55,012 nt of DNA from Lachnospiraceae bacterium (GTDB lineage: Bacteria > Bacillota > Clostridia > Lachnospirales > Lachnospiraceae). Within the stretch, counting starts at the first letter, position 1. Every line of letters starts with the position of its first letter. Where the stretch lies: contig JALFLW010000101.1 of assembly GCA_022774505.1 (NCBI GenBank), positions 1-55,012 on the forward strand. The letters are read 5' to 3'. The translations under genes and the position numbers were made by a program. The notes beneath the pieces were generated by a model, which made no database searches, was not told the origin of the DNA, and was given only the letters and a program-made list of their open reading frames with translations. Below, in pieces: positions 53,503 through 55,012 of the stretch.

Positions 53503-54756
53503 TTAACCGGTTACACGGCCAATTTTAATAGGTGTCCGATAATATGCAGAAGAAATCTTAATTCCTGTTCTAGGATTACTTGCATGGATCACCTGACCGT
53601 TGCCGATATACATGGCCACATGACTAACCCCACCACTTCCATAGAAAAACAGATCACCCGGACGGGCCTTGTCGGAGCTTACCGTCTTGGTCGCTGCTGC
53701 CTGTGCGGAAGATGTTCTCGGCAGAGAATGACCAAAATGCTGATAAATTCTCATTACAAATCCGGAACAGTCTGTACCATTTGTCAGGCTTGTCCCTCCC
53801 CATACATAAGGATTCCCCAGAAACTGCATTGCATAGCTGATCATATCTGACTGGTCAGAAGCATCTGTTGATCCTGAAGATTCTGATTTTCCTTTAGATG
53901 CTACAGATGACGTCTTGATCTTCACTGCCCTGTCGAGATTAAATGTCGTTTTTACAAAGTCCCTGCTGACAAAGGCTTTTTCATTGTCAATACTTATACA
54001 GATCCAATTATCGAGATTATTATACATCTTTTTGGTATCAATAGAGCTAAGATCTGATTTCTTGCAATGCTTTGAAATATATTTTTTAAGCCAGCTTTTT
54101 GTCACTTTCTTTCTATAGATATCATACTCATCTTCCTCCGATATCTGATCATAGATCCTTGCATCCGTGGAAGGAAGATAACGAACATTTAATGTCTCTG
54201 TACTCACTGAGATCCGAAGATTAGCAATCTTTTTTGCCAGCTCCTCTGCTTCCTGATCCTTCACAAGATAACTTGACTTAACATATCCCTTTACCCTGCC
54301 TGACGATATTTTTGCCCATCCCTTTTTCACATTTCTGATGTTACAGCCGGAGTTTTTCGTCATCTTTCCAATGATCTTTGAACCTTCTCCCGGCTTCTTT
54401 CTGACATTCAGATAAGAGTCTACATTGGCAACCCCCAGCCGGTCATATTTCAGATTTAATTTCAAATGACTGATCTTCTTTTTTTTCGTTTTATTTTTCT
54501 TCTCTGTCTCCCTGGTCGATGTCTTTGATGCAGCCTTTGACACAACCTGCTCCGCAGTAACCTCCACTTTCTTCTCAGAAGTCTCTTCCTGCTCCTTTTC
54601 CTGCAAAACAGCATCACTATATTTATCCAGACTGATATTTAATCCGGCCATTGGCTTTTCAGTCGCTACTGTTTCCGCATGAAGTGTTGCCGTTCCGGCA
54701 AGCATAAGAGCTGCCACCAACCCTGCCACAATCCATTTTATATTCTTTCGATACAT
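53503..54756 (-). CDS. Secreted SH3-NlpC/P60 cell-wall hydrolase
   Basis: 417 residues from the ATG at 54756 (GAGG 6 bp upstream; MYRKNIKWIV). A signal peptide ends near residue 28 (ATLHAE). A Lys/Glu-rich, probably disordered stretch follows to about residue 95. Then two SH3-type wall-binding repeats (about residues 105-165, with SYLNVRKKPGEGSKIIGK, and about 180-265, TLNVRYLPSTDARI). The C-terminal NlpC/P60 endopeptidase contains the catalytic Cys in GTDCSGFVMRIY, His in VSHVAMYIG and His in VIHASNPRTG. It cleaves peptide stems in peptidoglycan, probably between D-Glu and the diamino acid. Confidence 0.94.
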   Translation of the reverse strand: MYRKNIKWIVAGLVAALMLAGTATLHAETVATEKPMAGLNISLDKYSDAVLQEKEQEETSEKKVEVTAEQVVSKAASKTSTRETEKKNKTKKKKISHLKLNLKYDRLGVANVDSYLNVRKKPGEGSKIIGKMTKNSGCNIRNVKKGWAKISSGRVKGYVKSSYLVKDQEAEELAKKIANLRISVSTETLNVRYLPSTDARIYDQISEEDEYDIYRKKVTKSWLKKYISKHCKKSDLSSIDTKKMYNNLDNWICISIDNEKAFVSRDFVKTTFNLDRAVKIKTSSVASKGKSESSGSTDASDQSDMISYAMQFLGNPYVWGGTSLTNGTDCSGFVMRIYQHFGHSLPRTSSAQAAATKTVSSDKARPGDLFFYGSGGVSHVAMYIGNGQVIHASNPRTGIKISSAYYRTPIKIGRVTG

Positions 54757-54825
54757 GTGAATCCTCATTTCCATTTAAAGAATGTTAAATTTTCATGCTA
54801 ATTGTTACATTTGTATTACAAATGA

Positions 54826-54854
54826 ATTATAGCAACCTAATCCAATCTTGTCAA
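54826..54854 (-). promoter_or_regulatory. Promoter of the NlpC/P60 gene, perfect consensus
   Basis: TTGACA (54849-54854), 17 bp, TATAAT (54826-54831) on the minus strand. A CATTTG-TAATA-CAAATG inverted repeat covers the predicted start-site region (about 54807-54825). Confidence 0.85.
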
Positions 54855-55012
54855 TTTATAAATACGTTTATTTAACTCAAACTTCGCACACCAGAAAATA
54901 AATTGTGCCCAGACTGTTTCTGATGTGGCACGGTTTTCAATATGATTTTTGGCTTCTAAAGAAGAATGCACCCGGAAGGCTGTGATCTGGAAATTGCCGC
55001 AGATCAGTAGGA
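54837..55012 (-). other. Unidentified open frame running off the right edge
   Basis: 57 codons are open on the minus strand from the window edge to a TAG at 54837-54839. The translation includes ITAFRVHSSLEAKNHIENR and ends in RIYKLTRLD. It resembles no family I can name. The -35 element of the NlpC/P60 gene lies within its last codons. It may be a gene's 3' end, a decayed mobile element, or chance. The DNA also holds GTGCC...GGCAC and GATCTG...CAGATC inverted repeats, so a non-coding repeat is also possible. Confidence 0.3.

Noticed and set aside
1-55012. CRISPR array, prophage, toxin-antitoxin pair or restriction system
   Set aside because: No regularly spaced short direct repeats with unique spacers, and no phage structural, nuclease-methylase or toxin-antitoxin genes were recognised; the only tandem array has no spacers.
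1-55012. tRNA genes
   Set aside because: No T-loop GGTTCGA motif with matching acceptor arms was found on either strand by eye; a dedicated scan was not possible.

Overview
The window looks like a chromosomal segment of a low-GC, Gram-positive anaerobe of the class Clostridia, most likely a gut Lachnospiraceae. The grounds are the strong AGGAGG-type ribosome binding sites, the rimP-nusA-ylxR-ylxQ-infB-rbfA-nrnA-truB-ribF and yqfC-yqfD-phoH-ybeY gene orders, proteins related to sporulation families (YqfC/YqfD, SpoVB-like flippase, BofC-like protein, CwlC-like amidase), and Ig-like-domain surface proteins. Almost every gene is on the minus strand. The plus strand carries only an AraC regulator, xpt-pbuX, a MocR-type regulator and prfC. 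No tRNA, rRNA, CRISPR array, prophage or intact insertion sequence was seen. Left edge (1-3.6 kb): a 92-bp tandem repeat array whose units each form a rho-independent terminator on the minus strand, a secreted Ig-domain CE1-type esterase divergent from an AraC regulator, dtd, and a GNAT acetyltransferase remnant. Nitrogen and purine block (3.6-12.3 kb): gltD and gltB (glutamate synthase), with a terminator-like hairpin just after the gltB promoter, divergent from xpt-pbuX (xanthine salvage), whose leader shows no recognisable purine riboswitch. 12.3-20.1 kb: a 5'-truncated Ig-like gene, rpsU, alaS, a Na/Pi cotransporter with a PhoU-like tail, and the MocR regulator. The alaS promoter is a perfect consensus lying inside the terminator of the cotransporter gene. 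Translation-factor operon (20.1-28.6 kb): rimP to ribF, with IF-2 carrying a Gly/Asn/Arg-rich repeat block, preceded by a spore-type amidase. 29.6-38.8 kb: prfC, a zinc-ribbon membrane protein, an acyl-ACP thioesterase, rplS, a SWIM/SNF2 helicase and a SpoVB/MurJ-like flippase. 38.8-43.2 kb: ybeY, a reduced PgpH-like membrane HD protein with altered metal-ligand residues, phoH, yqfD and yqfC. 43.3-54.8 kb: a DUF1836 regulator, a lone NitT/TauT-type substrate-binding lipoprotein, HtrA protease, a folate enzyme, DUF896, two flavoprotein oxidoreductases, a BofC-like protein, RNase HI, a membrane MutS-family ATPase, and an SH3-NlpC/P60 cell-wall hydrolase. The right edge holds an unidentified open frame that runs off the window. 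The segment is mainly housekeeping; no convincing new defence or biosynthetic system was found. The signals most worth a second look are the terminator-repeat array, the gltB and xpt leader regions, the altered PgpH-like protein, and two decayed genes that are easy to miss. Start codons were chosen by ribosome-binding-site position and family N-termini, so several differ from the longest open frame.
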